64,000 nucleotides of DNA from Leptoclinus maculatus (GCA_032191485.1 JAVDOI010000003.1:14573813-14637812); one strand, 5' to 3'. Positions 13,640 to 27,104 are shown, numbered from the stretch's first letter. Notes: generated by a model from the sequence alone, not told the origin. Made by a program: numbers and translations.

Positions 13640-14913
13640 CCATACTAGGCAAAAGCATTTATATGCATGCATGTGCGTGCATGTCTGTATGTATGACTAT
13701 GTTTGTTTAGTATAGGTATATATGCATGTGCAAGTGAAATGTCGAATTTTGGCCTAGACAGCTGCTCATACACTATTTTCAGAGCAAACCATAACTCAGT
13801 CAAGCTGCCTTGATGACACTCACAACTACAATATGAATTTACAGTAGCTCTGGTTTCTCCATCCCTTGTACTCACGGCTGCACAGTCACCTCCATTCACC
13901 CTCTCTCTCCCTTAATGTAAGCCATTATAGTGACTTTCACTAAGCGCTTTAGGATAATTAATTTGTGGCACAGCACTGTGTCATCCTAAAGTCCTCTTTC
14001 AGCAATTACAGTGTGTGGTCAACTTGTTATTCCTGTCAGAGGTGGTGCTTGAATTCCCTTAATAGTTTCAGAAAAGTGGGTTCACAGGGACATTCAGATC
14101 AGTGTCAGACAGGCTGTCAGCAGGACCTCCACAGGCTCGTGGGCGTTTTTAGGTCAAAGGGCAAGCCCACCATGCCAAAACACGTCTACTGACACTTTAA
14201 CGTCACACAGCAAACACGTAGGAGCAGATTAAAATTAATATCACATGAAGCACAGAAGACATCACAAGATATTCATCAGACACCAACAAATAAAAAAGAC
14301 CCATTAATAACCCAGTTGAGAGAAACACTGACAGAAAAACACATTGACTTGAAAAATTTACACACAAACCAACAAATGGTAACTAGGCAGTTGATCCTTA
14401 CCTCAAGCAGCTCGTTCTCTTCTGTTTTGGCAAACTGGGCTATCATATCCTCAGAATCAAGCTCCCTGTTCACCAATGTTCCTGCTGTTACCTCCATGTT
14501 TCTGGATAACTTAACTGCAGCTTTAGTTCACATTCACTGTTGGCAGCATCATAACTCCGCTTCCTTTGCTTTAAAACTAAAGCTTTCGGTTTCTGGTGTT
14601 GTGATACATTATTTTAAATTGTAGGTTCTTTTGACATCCCTGCTCAGTGGACATGTTCCACAGTTCATTGTTGTTGTTTTTACTCCACATTTCCTCTCTA
14701 CCAAACTGAGCAGTGGCCTAGAGCAAATAACAGAACATGGAACCTGTTTGAAATAAGCCAATTAAGACGCCTCAAACTCTTTGTAGACCAGCCCCATGTT
14801 ATTCAATTGGCCAGTTAGAGCTGTCGGTTTGTTTTGAAGGCGCTTCACGTTCATGCCACACCCACACAGGTGTTTTCACTTTGCCTGATTAGACAACTTC
14901 TAAAGGACTGTGT

Positions 14914-14979
14914 GGGCGTGTACAAACGTGTGCATGGGCGTGTACAAACGTGTGCGTGGGCGTGTACAAACGTGTGCAT
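14914..14979 (+). repeat. 22-bp minisatellite, three copies
   Basis: GGGCGTGTACAAACGTGTGC plus AT or GT repeats three times head to tail at 14914-14935, 14936-14957 and 14958-14979. Only one base differs (CAT or CGT at the end of the unit). Confidence 0.95.
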
Positions 14980-15035
14980 GGCCTCAAAAATAGTCTTTGC
15001 GTTAATGGTAAGTATTATGGAGACACCAGTTCGAC

Positions 15036-15360
15036 TTTTTCATTCCCAATACCGATACCTGGGTTTTGGGTGTCGGACGATACCGAGTACCGATCCGATG
15101 CCAGAGTTTGATGAATGAGCTGTATATGCCTCACTGTGTGGAAGAGACCGGGATCATTCGTTTATGTGTAAGGCAACACCAGGTTTGACTAAACATCGCT
15201 TTCCAAACTTTATAAACAAAATGTAACTAATAAATACAAAGACATCAATGAACTGAATTGTTATTTAATAAAATAATGGTATTGAATACCTGATCCAGCT
15301 GTTTGAGTCAGTACTGGACTGATATCCGATATCAATATCTACACTGGTACATCTTTAACA
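15036..15360. mobile_element. probable hAT-like non-autonomous repeat fragment
   Basis: It starts with AATACCGATACCTGGG and GATACCGAGTACCGATCCGA, and ends with ATATCCGATATCAATATC and ACTGGTACATC. Paired ACCGATAC / GATATCGG words at the two ends with a TGGTNCATC terminus are familiar from dispersed hAT-like repeats in fish. No coding sequence or exact terminal repeats are resolved, so the class is tentative. Confidence 0.35.
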
Positions 15361-16196
15361 GTCAAAATGTCGGTTACACACTGTGGGTTTTGTTATTCCG
15401 GATTGCTATTTCCTGCTCAGCTCCCAGGACACCCTGTTGGTAGATCCAGTCATGGTTGTCAGTTGGAGAAAACTTGAATAAACTCCCTGTGAAATGTTGT
15501 CAAATGATCCTTACACTCTTTTTTTTGTCCTATGTGGTCAAAATCCGAACTTCCACTATGCCGAAACTAATTCAATTTGGCTGCAGAGGGTTACTCAGTT
15601 GTGCTGTATATTACAGAAGCTGTTGCTGCTCACAATATGACAGAGTCAGTATTTACATTGCAGATGCAATGAACAAATCCAGGTCATCCCTTACCTTGAG
15701 GCGGCACCGTTGTTACAAAGACTGCGATAATGAATTGTGTCTTATCATCATCGCCATTCAGTAACACGATTGTAATGATGGTGAATGTCTGTGAGTTGCA
15801 TATGTTCTACTATCATCAGAGTGGCTACATCGTCCCTACATCGCCATCACCTCGCTCTCTGCTGCTCAGAATTACAGACGAGTGGCGTTTGCCCCGTTTG
15901 TTCCGCAGAGTGACGGGAGCGAGGACTGCTGTCCACGGACTTTGTGAGTTTGTGGTAATTAAAGCTGGATAGAGCCCTATCAAGTAAAGCTGCTTATGTT
16001 TAATACAGTCAGCCATGCAGACAGGGGCCAGCGGCACACGGCCCGGCGCCGGCAGGGGGACGGCACGGCACACAGCCCGTGCGCATAATCCCAACCAATG
16101 CATCAGCATGAGAGCATGAGAGAGAGAGAGAGAGTGAGGGGGAGAGGGGAGGGCGGCTGTTACGCTTGGGCATTTAGCAAAGTTAAAGAGCATTTC

Positions 16197-16198
<2 letters not shown>

Positions 16199-16286
<88 letters not shown>
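16199..16286. repeat. (TG)n microsatellite
   Basis: About 88 bp of pure TG, followed by a purine-rich GAGA/GGGA stretch. It generates spurious Cys-Val and Thr-His frames. Confidence 0.98.
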
Positions 16287-16288
<2 letters not shown>

Positions 16289-17775
16289 ACAGAGAGAGAG
16301 GGACAGACGGGAGACAGGGCAGTTGAGAGGGGATGGAGAGAGTTGCAGAGAGTGAGAGGGATTTAGTTTATGGCAGATAGACTTCACTGACTAACTCCAT
16401 TGTGCTGGGGTTCTCTGGTGTGGGGATCAGAGACGGGGAGAGTGTCCTCTCCGCTTAAATCTGCTGGCATCTCCAGCCAGGCAGTCACCCACTCACTCAG
16501 TCACAGTGTAACACGACCGCGCAGTGAAATAATGCTTCGAAAGCCTCACGCTCAGACAGAGACACAAAATACAAACCCGACAGCAGGACTACATGAGCAC
16601 TTACACACAGCTACACAACTGTTTCAATGAAATGTAATGAATCTAATGGCATGGTGGTGATTGTGTTTGTCTTGGGAGGGCAGATTATAATGCTTTAGTA
16701 ATGTCACTTATAATGCTTTGCAAGTACAAAAAAACAAAAACAAAAATAAAGATAGACACGCACCTGCATGAAATCTATATAGTGGTCGCAATGTCGAAAA
16801 ATACAAACAAAGCTACAATTTCAACATCCGGGCTGCTTCATTGCCTCTCATCCCTTTTATACATACAGTATATATGTACATTGAAGAAATAGAACCTCCA
16901 TCTCTCTATCCCCCTTTTATTTCTTGAATGTTCACCTTTTCAGGTAAATAGGAGGCAAATTTCCGTGCACAGTATGCTTGAATCAAAGTCATTTAAGGTG
17001 TTTCAAGGAAAAGGTGTGCATTTATACTTTAGTGGTTTTCTGCTCCTGCTTTGTGCGCCTGATGGTAATAACAGACTGGAAGTTATACTTTACCCACTCT
17101 TTTTTCCCTCATTCTCATCATGCTACATTGTACACTGCCTACCTCTAATTTGACACATTTGTTCAGGTTTATGGAGAGTGTTGTCGAGCCAATCAGCCAA
17201 ATACATTCCTCATCAGCAAAGTGAGAAGTTTTGTAATCTTTGACTTTTTTGACCGAATGAACTAAAAAAAATATGTATGCAGCCTGGATGAAGGTGTGGA
17301 ACATGCTTTAGAATAACAATTGACAGCTAATAATTGAATTTTTTTTATCTGCTCCTTCATTTTGGTGCCATAATTGTGCATGGCCGAGCCTTCGTTACTC
17401 ACTGAGCATTTACATAACTGATTCATGAGAAGTGGAGAGGGAGTTGTCCGGCTCATATTCCTAAATGGGAGGCGTACAGTGCTGCAATTTCACAGCTGTA
17501 ATGTGGCATCAAATTAGCCTTTCAGATCAATGCCTCATCTAACCCTCGGCCCCAGAAAAAGATCTGAGTGATCCAGTCTCCAAGAAGGCTGCCAAATCCC
17601 CCAGCATCCTTAGTGGTGGTGCCGTGACGACACTTTAATAAGCTGTAAGCTCCTCTTCTGATTTAAGACAACCTGAAATATAACACTAATTCCCTTGATG
17701 AAAGAAATGTTATTTCTATAAATGTGACACGTGTAACACAAGCTGAGGAAAGGGTAGGAGAGAAGGGGAGCATGT

Positions 17776-17800
17776 GGGGGGGGGGGGGGGGGGGGGGGGG
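17776..17800. repeat. poly-G run of 25
   Basis: Uninterrupted G on the plus strand. Similar runs are the G-run at 48500-48520 and the C-runs at 39137-39157, 43622-43637 and 49440-49456. Exact length may be unreliable in any assembly. Confidence 0.9.
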
Positions 17801-20217
17801 TGAAGACGTGGATTTGCTTTCTGCCTAATGCACATATTTGCTGAAGTGGCTTCAGCCAGTGTCTTTTCAGCTGACCTCCTCTCCCTCTTTAAAAAAAAGA
17901 AAAAAGAGGTTTCAGTGTGATATTCCTCCCCACTTTTTCTCATGATGTTTGATCTCTAAGCTCAGAGGAGGGTATTAGACTTCACAAAAGGCGAGCCGTT
18001 GATACCCCAGGGATCAATACACCCCGGCTGGTCAATTCATTAGAGCCGTACAGTGATTAATTAAGTTGTCCTAACCGTCGGAAGCAGAGAACGTTAAAAG
18101 GGGGCAAGAAGAGAGGAAAAGAGCCGGCTGGGCTCGTCGCGGGAGTTGAGGAGTCCTGAAATGTGAAGCTCGGTGGTGATGTGGGCTTTTACAGTTTTTC
18201 ATCCGTTTCACCCCTGTCTGCTCTGTCCTTGGAGCCGGGGCTGTTCATTAGAGGATGAGGAGGAAGCTGGATACCACAGTGTGAAATAGGAAGAGATGCT
18301 AATCCTGACAGGTTAGTCATTAGGAAGCCCTTACAAAAGGAGGAAGAGACAGAGCAGAAGGGGAGGTGTGGAGGGGGGGGGGAGAGACGAAGGACAAGGG
18401 AAAGACCAGAGTCTATGAGAGAAAGCATAGTAGCCTTGTTATTAATCCTGGTCAGACACAATGTGAAACACAGCAACCTTTGAACCCAACAGCCTGTTTT
18501 TTTTTTCCCAGTCACCGATTTTTCTTTCATGTTTGAGCACATTTTTAAATGCCACTGACTGGTCTATATTGACCTATGACCTCTGAAGACCTCAGCTCAT
18601 AGTTTTTTTGGTGCCGTCATTTTCTTTAACACACTCTAATTGACCATATGGACAGAACGGGCGCACAGGGCAGAGGAACAGAGGTTACATAGGATTTGTG
18701 TCATCATTTGTGTCATAACCTACCTACACTTTTTCTTTTCGTGGTCTGAAACCAAATAAACTCAACTAAAAGGTGTGAAAGAGCCGTCAGTCCGTCTTGA
18801 ATGGCAGCTACTACTTCCCTTCAAATTCCTTCCAGCACATCTTTCAACACATGTGCGTATTTTATGGTGAGCCCAAAGGTGCGAGAGTCAATGCTAACAC
18901 ATTACCATAAAGCTGAAGGGATTCAAATTATAGTCCCTTTGAAGCCTTGTAACGTAAATTGGGCAAAATTACAGCTAGCGCGGGTGGCTGTCGCAGATGC
19001 TGATGCCTACATAATTACAGTGTGCCGTCTTCCTTGGCAGGAAAAGAAGGCTCTGATGAATCTCCCCTGATTAGCAGTATTTAGCCGCATCGTCCTGATT
19101 GCAAATACAGTACATGTGACAGGTAGCTGTTAATCCTTTCAGTTCTTTCTCTTACGGTATATGCCTTTGTCTCTGTCTGAGCTCGAACTTCGTGTCTTTC
19201 TCTGCAGAGACACCTGTCCGTCTTGATCTCTACAGCATCCACCAGTGCATGTTCAATTAGTCCGGCTTTCATGTGATCTGTTTGTAGTAACAATAGGCCC
19301 GGGTGTCAAGGTACATGAGATTATGTTACCGATCAACCAACAACTGACACTGGCAGGTAAGACAATGCGCTGTAATCCAAATGAGCAGGACACACACACA
19401 CACAAAACCACACACCCATGTGCGTCATCTACACAAGTCCACCCACACTAAGATAATTACTGACATCCTTTCTGTGATTTTTCTTTTTTTTTTTTTTTAC
19501 TTTAGCTGTCAACACAGCACATTTCCTGGATGGTGACAAATAAGCAAATGTAGCAATTTTCTTTTTTTTCAATTACACTGATGCATTGCAAGATTATTGT
19601 TCCACACGAGATATTACGTCCATTTGGCCTTGAAAACTTGTTAGATGAGCATAATTATATATTTTCACGCTGACATGTGATGCATTACAGTCCGCATTTT
19701 CTGACAGTTGGTATCCAAGGCTTGTGTAAATGATATCAAGCAGAGTTAGGATGAGGAGTAGGAGAGCCAGAAAAGAAAAAAAACGTAATCTACCAGCGGG
19801 AAATGGAAGCGTGTGGAATCCGGTATTCCCTTCCATTGAGGCCCAGGGGTCCCATTTTAGATAATCAGTATTTCACAAACAGGACTAGTTTGCTTCTGTG
19901 GAAATAACCCTTCAGCTGATGGCTTCACAATGAGACAGGATGGAGCTCTCTGTGCTGGGAGAATGCTTTAAATAATAAAAGCACATGGGGCTTCATGAAT
20001 AGAGTATTATGGGGCTGTGAATGGAAGCTTTTTTTTCCCTTCTCTTCCTTTTACTTCCCATGACGGCTCCAACAAAACACTCTGCTGCTGTCCGGCTTGT
20101 CCCTAAAGAAATGCAAAGAGACACAGACAGATATTGTGTACTGTCCAAATAGTTGCATACATGTTGATGCTTTGGCAACATTGTTCTTAAAACTTGCATG
20201 CCACAGTAACGCCTCTT

Positions 20218-20220
<3 letters not shown>

Positions 20221-20304
<84 letters not shown>
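20221..20304. repeat. (GA)n microsatellite
   Basis: About 84 bp of pure GA, about 120 bp before the fold-back repeat. A mirror-repeat purine tract of this kind can form triplex DNA. Confidence 0.98.
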
Positions 20305-20306
<2 letters not shown>

Positions 20307-20420
20307 CTGAATTTTAGGGCCATTACATTGTTTGTGGAGTAAATTATTAAATGATAAAAAAGGGGATCTGTCATTTGAACATATACCCTATCCTTGAATT
20401 ATTTAGTCATCATTTAGAAT

Positions 20421-21097
20421 CATTAGTATGCAGTTCATAACAACAGTTATAAATGTTTTATTCTTGATTAATAAGCTTGTCTATTATGCGTTTCATTATT
20501 GTGTTTTCATACCTTATAAATGATGGATTCCCCATTTGTAAATTAAGTATTATATATTTTACAAACCAATTATTGAGGAGTGCTGCTGGCCTTTCAATGT
20601 CATTTATAAATGCTTTATAAGGCATAGATAGTCCTCACTTTAGATGAGCTCACACAAAATACTTTACTTAGGACTAGTAACTACCTTAATAAATCATTAA
20701 TTAATCATGAATTGCAGTATTAATACGCATTTATAAAGCATATATTAACATAGTCCCTAACCATTAGTGCATATCTAAATCATTATATATATATAAATGC
20801 ATGAATAATGTACATCTAAATAAGTTATTAATCATTTACTAACACTTTATAAATTATCTTATTAATCATCTACAACTCCTTAATAATTGGTTTGTAAAAT
20901 ATATAATACTTAATTTACAAATGGGGAATCCATCATTTATAAAGTATGAAAACACAAGAATAAAACATTTATAACTGTTATGAACTGCATACTAATGAAT
21001 TATTAATGTAGGAACAATGCTTTATAAATTATGAATTACGTGTTTACTCATGCTTAACTAATGCTTCATAGTGTGTAGTTATTATAAAGTGTTACCC
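20421..21097. mobile_element. AT-rich fold-back DNA-transposon repeat
   Basis: Sequence at 20421-20580 returns as its reverse complement at 20875-20997, with high identity over about 120 bp (shared CATTTGTAAATTAAGTATTA and CAGTTATAAATGTTTTATTC). The left arm has about 33 extra bases near 20466-20498 and the arms differ by a 3-nt indel. The spacer (20581-20874) is full of TTATAAA and ATTAAT words. The right end reads ATTATAAAGTGTTACCC (21081-21097), a terminus typical of abundant non-autonomous fish repeats. It looks like a composite of two inverted copies or a fold-back element; no coding capacity and no clear target duplication were found. Confidence 0.6.
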
Positions 21098-22773
21098 AAA
21101 ATGGTAATAAAGTGTATTGATACCAAATTTGTCACAAAGTGAGGAAGTTGCAATAAAAAATCAAGTTCAAAATTGCACTTAAAGTGTGCGTTTGAATCTA
21201 AAACCCCAATGTGTTTACGTTTAACGGTAATTTTGAAAGTGCTTTGTGTTTGAAAGTTTACCTTCTCGTTTAGTAAACATGCTGTATCCAAATTCAGTTT
21301 ATAACTAATCAAAACCACTATATCGAGAACTCATTAATATAATCAAGTACAACAACACACATTATAAATGCACAAGGACACGTGTGCTTTCAACTAGCAT
21401 ACATGTTAGATGAAAGAAAATGAATGAAATCTATTTTTCTGTAAAATGTTTTTTTTAATGATTGAATCAAAGAACCAGAACTAAAAATCAATTGGGCTGT
21501 TCATCAGTAATCTTAAAATGTACGGGGGAAATCTGTGCTTTTGCAAAACATTCACGTAAGTCTGCCCTGTCACTTCTCTGTGATAATCAATATTACCAAT
21601 CACACAACAGCACAGCCTTACAATTTTTATTACAAAAAAATTCATTTCAAGCTTATCTGTTGTCCGGATCTGGCATGGTGATGATCAATGTCACTAAATG
21701 TTTGGTCTTTCAATTCCTGTACCGTTTAAAAAGTCTGAATATAACCTTTCTTAATGTCCAAGCATAGGTCATGGTCTTCCCTCTGCTTTCTAACCACAGC
21801 CTGTTAAATGACTGTGACTTTTTTGCATCCACATAAAGGGGCACTTGCATATCTCCTATCACGCATGTGGGTGTGTGTGAAGCTGGTCCAGTGTGTTTAG
21901 GGCCCCCTTCCCACAGCCTCTGGTCCTCTCCAGCGACCAGCAGTGGAATCCACCGCCTCACGTCTCCTTCCCCCCCCCCCCAATTCACGCATCACCACCT
22001 GGTGCTCTGACAGCGGCTGCTGCCCGTCGTGGCCCTCTCGTCAAACCCCGTAGCCTTACCCCCTGACACCTTCCCCCATATCGCTGCTCAAAATGCCAAA
22101 ACCACCGGCGCTGAATGTTTGATTTCTATTTATTCATGTGGTTGCTTCTGGCTCCTCCACCTCCCACACTCACTCTTGAATAACTTTCAAAATATACTGT
22201 ATATCCAAAACACATAGCAGGCTGCCTGTGTATGGGAGCTGTCAGAAGGCTGTCATGTTAGCCGGCTCTGCTCGGCATACACACCGTCTTATGAATTGAT
22301 CAGCTTGAAGATGAAAAATCTCTTGCGTGTACATACGTTTTTTGCCTCTGATTCTACATTTGTATGTAGGTGGCACAGCTTTGATGACCTGTTGCGTGAA
22401 TGTAACACTGCAAAAATATGAATGTGAACAATGATGAGAAATAATCTGTACAAGTTAGTTGAATTTTCTACAGGGCACTTGGCATATAAATATCTCCATG
22501 TTATGACCTTCAACATTTAAAAAGTTGCCAGTTTCCTGGAGTTAGATTCACCGACCAGTCAGACGGAAGATTTTTCAGCTCCTTCGGTTTTTTTTATGCA
22601 GTTCTCCTCTAATCAGCCTTCAGCCTGGACTGATTTAACATTGGAGCCCATCTCTCCCTGTTCTTAATCAAGCTCTCATCATGTTTCCTGCACTGCATGA
22701 ATGATTCACTGTCAGTCGGAGCTGAGCACGTGGACAGCCTCTCAAGGACTTGTTTTCCGTCTGGAAGTCCTGT

Positions 22774-22814
22774 AGCGGCTGGAAGATGTTACAGTGTAAC
22801 ATCTTCCAGCCGCT
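22774..22814. repeat. perfect 19-bp-arm palindrome with 3-nt loop
   Basis: AGCGGCTGGAAGATGTTAC, then AGT, then its exact reverse complement. The 41-bp unit can form a very stable hairpin or cruciform. It is not part of a microsatellite and has no gene next to it. Confidence 0.95.
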
Positions 22815-23953
22815 TTAGATAAAACAAAAATGATTCCGGGGGCTTGAAGGATGAAGGGCGGCTATCATAATGTCAAACAGAAGACGTTTCTGTGATAAAC
22901 CTCCGACAGGTCAGTGAAGCTGGAATATGAGGCCAGAGTTCTGCAGTTAAATCCTCTAAAACATTCAGGTCAGATCATCTGTACATCAACCTCCAAAGAC
23001 ATGAATCATCACTGCATATTCTGTCATAGAACCACTTAGCTAAACAAGAACCCCAAAGTAATTGAATTACAAACATCCAAAATTCTCTGTAATCGTATTT
23101 TTAGCAACATCTTTGGTGCTAGATGCCCATTGCAATTGTGAATTCATCACTGCATTTAAATCATTTCCTGTGATTTTAGAGTTTCACTTTTCTATTTCTT
23201 TGTTTTAGCCATGGCTGCTTTTTTAAAAGTTCTAAACAGAACGATGCTGCTGCTCCCAGTAACGCATGGCAAATCTGCATCTGTTTAACAAGAAAGACCT
23301 ACACTACTAGATATCAGGCTGTTTTAACACGGGAGCTACTGTGAAAAGCTGTCATGAAATTTATGAAAAGGGGTGAAAGAAAATTGAAAATGTCCTTGAT
23401 TTGAAATCTGTAATATACAGACTTTCTTAGTATTGAAACATTTCAAACTGAAAATTTCCTTCCTTACGTTGTGGTTATGGATTGTAGCTTTAAACCAAAA
23501 TAGCGTTAAATGATTCATATTTGTGGAAAAGGCAGGCATTTCCAGAGATGACATCATGTGTCATTGAGGACAGAAAACACCAGCACTATGTCCTCTTGTT
23601 TTTCGTCCCACTTGCTCCCTGTAACGTCCCTCCACATTAATCCTCCGTCCTTCCCGTCACCTCCTCTTCTGACCCCCCTCTGGTTCAACATTTGCTCAGC
23701 TAATAAGCATAACATTTCAGATGAAACCATTTTTTCCCTCTTGATTTACTGCGCACCATGGCGGCTCACCAAATTAGAGTGTTTATTTATGGCCATCAAT
23801 ATTTAATTGAGTTTACTCTAATCTTGCGTTAGTGGGTTCAGAAGTCTCTGCATGGCTGTTTAAATATTAAAATTAATTGGAGCGGAGATACTGTAAAGAG
23901 GCTTGGCTTAATTGTTCTGGGAGAACAGGTAGCTTCTGAAGTCTTGGAATGCA

Positions 23954-23954
<1 letters not shown>

Positions 23955-24006
<52 letters not shown>
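23955..24006. repeat. (AC)n microsatellite
   Basis: About 52 bp of pure AC. Confidence 0.97.
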
Positions 24007-24008
<2 letters not shown>

Positions 24009-26524
24009 TGAGTTTTTTGCTAACATGGTTAACAATAACCGAGTTGATATTTTAAGTTGTGATAAAACATGGCGACACAAGTCATGCATGTTATGAGTTA
24101 TCACATGCATTTATTAGGTCAAATGTAGGCTAATTTTAAATGCATTAAAGCTAGTATACATAATGATGGATAACAAGGTAGAACTGTTATACTCATTACC
24201 ATTTTAAAAATGTAAAACATAGATTTGGAAATGGTTCCTTCTTGAGGATTTTCGTCAATCAAAGTTTTGTAATTTCTTGGAAATGTCTAAATGTAAAATC
24301 ACGTGAAAGATAAGAAGAATATTCACGTTCTGTGTGAAAGTACTAAAATAAATAATAGTTTAAAAAGATATATCAAATTAATCGCACAAAAAACAGAAAA
24401 TGACTGGCCTTATTAGTGGACGCACATAAAATAAAATGAAGGATGAATCTATTGCCATAGTATATGCACTCAGCACTCCATTCCTATGAAGGCTGCATGG
24501 TTTCAACCCTCCACTGTTGCCCATTTTTCAAAATAAAAGCACACGGTTACCCAAAATAACTTCATCCAGGATCAACAAATCAATCAAACCGCTTTAAAGG
24601 AACTAAATCAACCTTGACGAAATGAACAGGATTAGTTTAGCCTGATATCTGCTTGTTAACCTGCATTAGTTAAGCTACATTGAAGAACAGGGCCCTGGTC
24701 TGGAAAGCAGCAGAGAGCCCGTGTTAGGCCTCGGGTTATGCTGTTGAGGTGATTTAAATAACACTGTCTGTCTCTCATTTCATTAATGCACTTTCCCTCT
24801 CTCACAGAGCCTCGGGGCATACAGCTAGAGCAGCGACTGAATGAAATTCTGTTTTTTTAAAATGAGCAGCGTACTCGAAAGTGATGGTAATCTCAGATGT
24901 AGAAATTGGAAAAGTCAGCACAGCAAATGCATCAGCAGCTTTCCTCCAGACAAACATGCAATATTGATTCTCTGTCAGAACAGGTCATATTTTATGTATT
25001 TGTTTTAAAGATTTTGATATTGTGCTCCAGTGCTCCTTAGGTTTGGGAGAAGAGACCTCAGAAACCTGGACACATAATGAATCTTAATTGTGTGCACATG
25101 TGTGTACTGCTGCATTTAAATGACTGGTGTTTCCCCAAGTGACCCTACAGTGTGTGTCGGTGTGCGCAAATCACTTTGCACCAGCCAGCCAGTCTATAGC
25201 ACACTGTCCTCAGCCGTCTCTCTGCAAATGATGACTTTTGTTTGCTCGCATCTGCATTTTCCAGTTCAAATTCAAATATGCAGGAAATCCAAATAGATGC
25301 ATCAACTGAACTGCCCTGAGATACTGTGAAGCAGATTATTTACCATAATGGCATTACAAGTAAATAACGAATAAACAAAAAGGCAAGGGGGGAGGGGGAC
25401 TTCTCGGATAATATTTCTGTTGAAAGCACCATGGTTATCACTCTCCCGGCCAATTCAGCTGACAATGAATTGTCAGATGGCACTGACATCAAGAAGACAG
25501 ATACCTTCATAAAAACTGCCTTCAGTGCCACATAAACAGCAGCAGGAAATGAAGTAGAGTTAGAATTGCAAAGGACTGTGATGTGGTGTGGTCTATGATA
25601 ATTTACCCACCGAGGAGGGGGAGGTGGGGGGGATGGATGCACTGCGTCGATGTCCCCTCAGAGCCTCCAGAGCTGCTCCGAGTCGTCCACATGCAAGTAT
25701 TTTACGTCTCCCCGGACTCGTTTTTTTGCATGTAGATGAACATGAAATTATTTGCAGAGCTGCCAGTTTGGCGGCTCTCTGTGCTGCTCAATAGGTTAAT
25801 CCGCGCTGACTCTGGCGATTTAAATCGGCTACATCTAAATACAAACGCAGTGATGCTCTGGGGCTCTGCTTCCAACAACTTCAGAATAATGAAAAAAAAA
25901 AAAAATTGCACAGTTTTGTTCTACACCTCCTGATGAAAACCGTAACAGGTAACCTTGAAAAATGACTGATTGCACATCATGAAATTGCGGCACTTTTTAA
26001 ACTCGTGTCCCCTGCTGACAAAGTAAAAAAAAGTGTTCATAAACAGAATGCTCTAGATTTTCAAGAGTTGAATGATGAAGTTCAGGTGCTGAAGGATATG
26101 ATTCATTTTGGAAATGCAACTCTTCATTTGAATTCCTCACACTTATACTGAGGTGCCTCTGTAGAAACTAATAAAAAAGGCACTCAAGCTGCTCCTGAAC
26201 TATGTAATGACTTGAGAAAAAGAAAAATAATTCTACTTCTCTACTCTTCTTCATCAAACATCAACTGTGTGTTGAAACAGAAATTTAACATCCGATCACA
26301 AAGCTTTGTAAAAGATGCAAACATATAACTATGTTAGACTATGCTCCTGTTTTAATGGTAAAATAAGAACATCATTTATACGGGAGCAGATAATGAATCT
26401 GGCCCTTTACGTTTCCATGTTAGTGTTGGGACTTCACCAGATGGTTGAAACAAAGAAAGAGGCCGCAAGTCATTTTAAAAGCCTAGATTGTGAGATATGG
26501 TTCAAACCACAACACTGGTGTCTC

Positions 26525-26595
26525 ATTGGACGAGAGCCACGGGAACCCCGGGGGAGTCCCTGTGACACAGCCATGACGTCACCAAGGCTATATAG
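26525..26595 (+). promoter_or_regulatory. promoter-like CCAAT / CRE / TATA cluster
   Basis: Inverted CCAAT (ATTGG, 26525-26529), a full palindromic cAMP response element TGACGTCA (26574-26581) and a TATA-like CTATATAG (26588-26595) lie in order and close together, as in many cAMP-responsive promoters. A start near 26620 would be expected. No recognisable gene follows on the plus strand, so this may be a noncoding-RNA promoter, an enhancer or coincidence. Confidence 0.3.
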
Positions 26596-26704
26596 ACCGG
26601 CTCATACCTTCATCCCGCACCGTCCACACGTGTCACGTTGCTAATAGGAAGTGAAACGAGGTTGGTAATAGTCCGAACTTCGCTGGCTGAACAACAGACT
26701 GTTT

Positions 26705-26709
<5 letters not shown>

Positions 26710-26742
<33 letters not shown>
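26710..26742. repeat. (TG)n microsatellite
   Basis: About 33 bp of pure TG, about 115 bp downstream of the promoter-like CRE/TATA cluster. Confidence 0.95.
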
Positions 26743-26744
<2 letters not shown>

Positions 26745-27052
26745 CGTTGTGGGGTCTGACTGCTTTAAATTAGATGGCACATTGCTGCAACGGCTGAAGA
26801 ATTTTATTAAGAGTCTTTATATCTTCTGCCTTAAGCCGCCCCGATCAGCATAATCCCTGTCCAAACAAGAGATAATGAATCTTCTCTTTTAGTATTGGGT
26901 CGGATAGAGGAAAGCATGATGCCAGTGACGGGAGGGAGAGATGCACAAATTATTGGATTTAGATTAGGATGGGGCCTATTTTAATGGGTTTGAAGTAATA
27001 CCACAACGTTAAATGAAAAGTCACCTCAGGCCTACATGATTGGGTGGGGAAG

Positions 27053-27065
27053 TGTGTGTGCGCGC

Positions 27066-27102
<37 letters not shown>
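27053..27102. repeat. (TG)n microsatellite interrupted by a CG block
   Basis: GTGTGTGTGCGCGCGCGTGTG followed by more TG. The alternating purine-pyrimidine block with CGCGCGCG is a strong left-handed (Z-DNA) candidate. Confidence 0.95.

Positions 27103-27104
<2 letters not shown>

Larger units (their letters stand above)
8289..14913. other. intergenic, no gene seen
   Basis: Apart from the ZNF143-like motif, the (TA)n at 12732 and a CA tract at 13608-13638, nothing is supported. The 221-codon frame at 8926-9591 is discussed as a finding. A CT tract at 9937-9960 and a G-run at 10210-10222 create spurious minus-strand frames. Confidence 0.6.
15361..20420. other. intergenic, no gene seen
   Basis: Only simple repeats described separately and short CA tracts (19389-19402). 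A stretch with TTAATTAA-type homeobox words at 18000-18070 may be a conserved noncoding element; this is not testable here. Confidence 0.55.
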
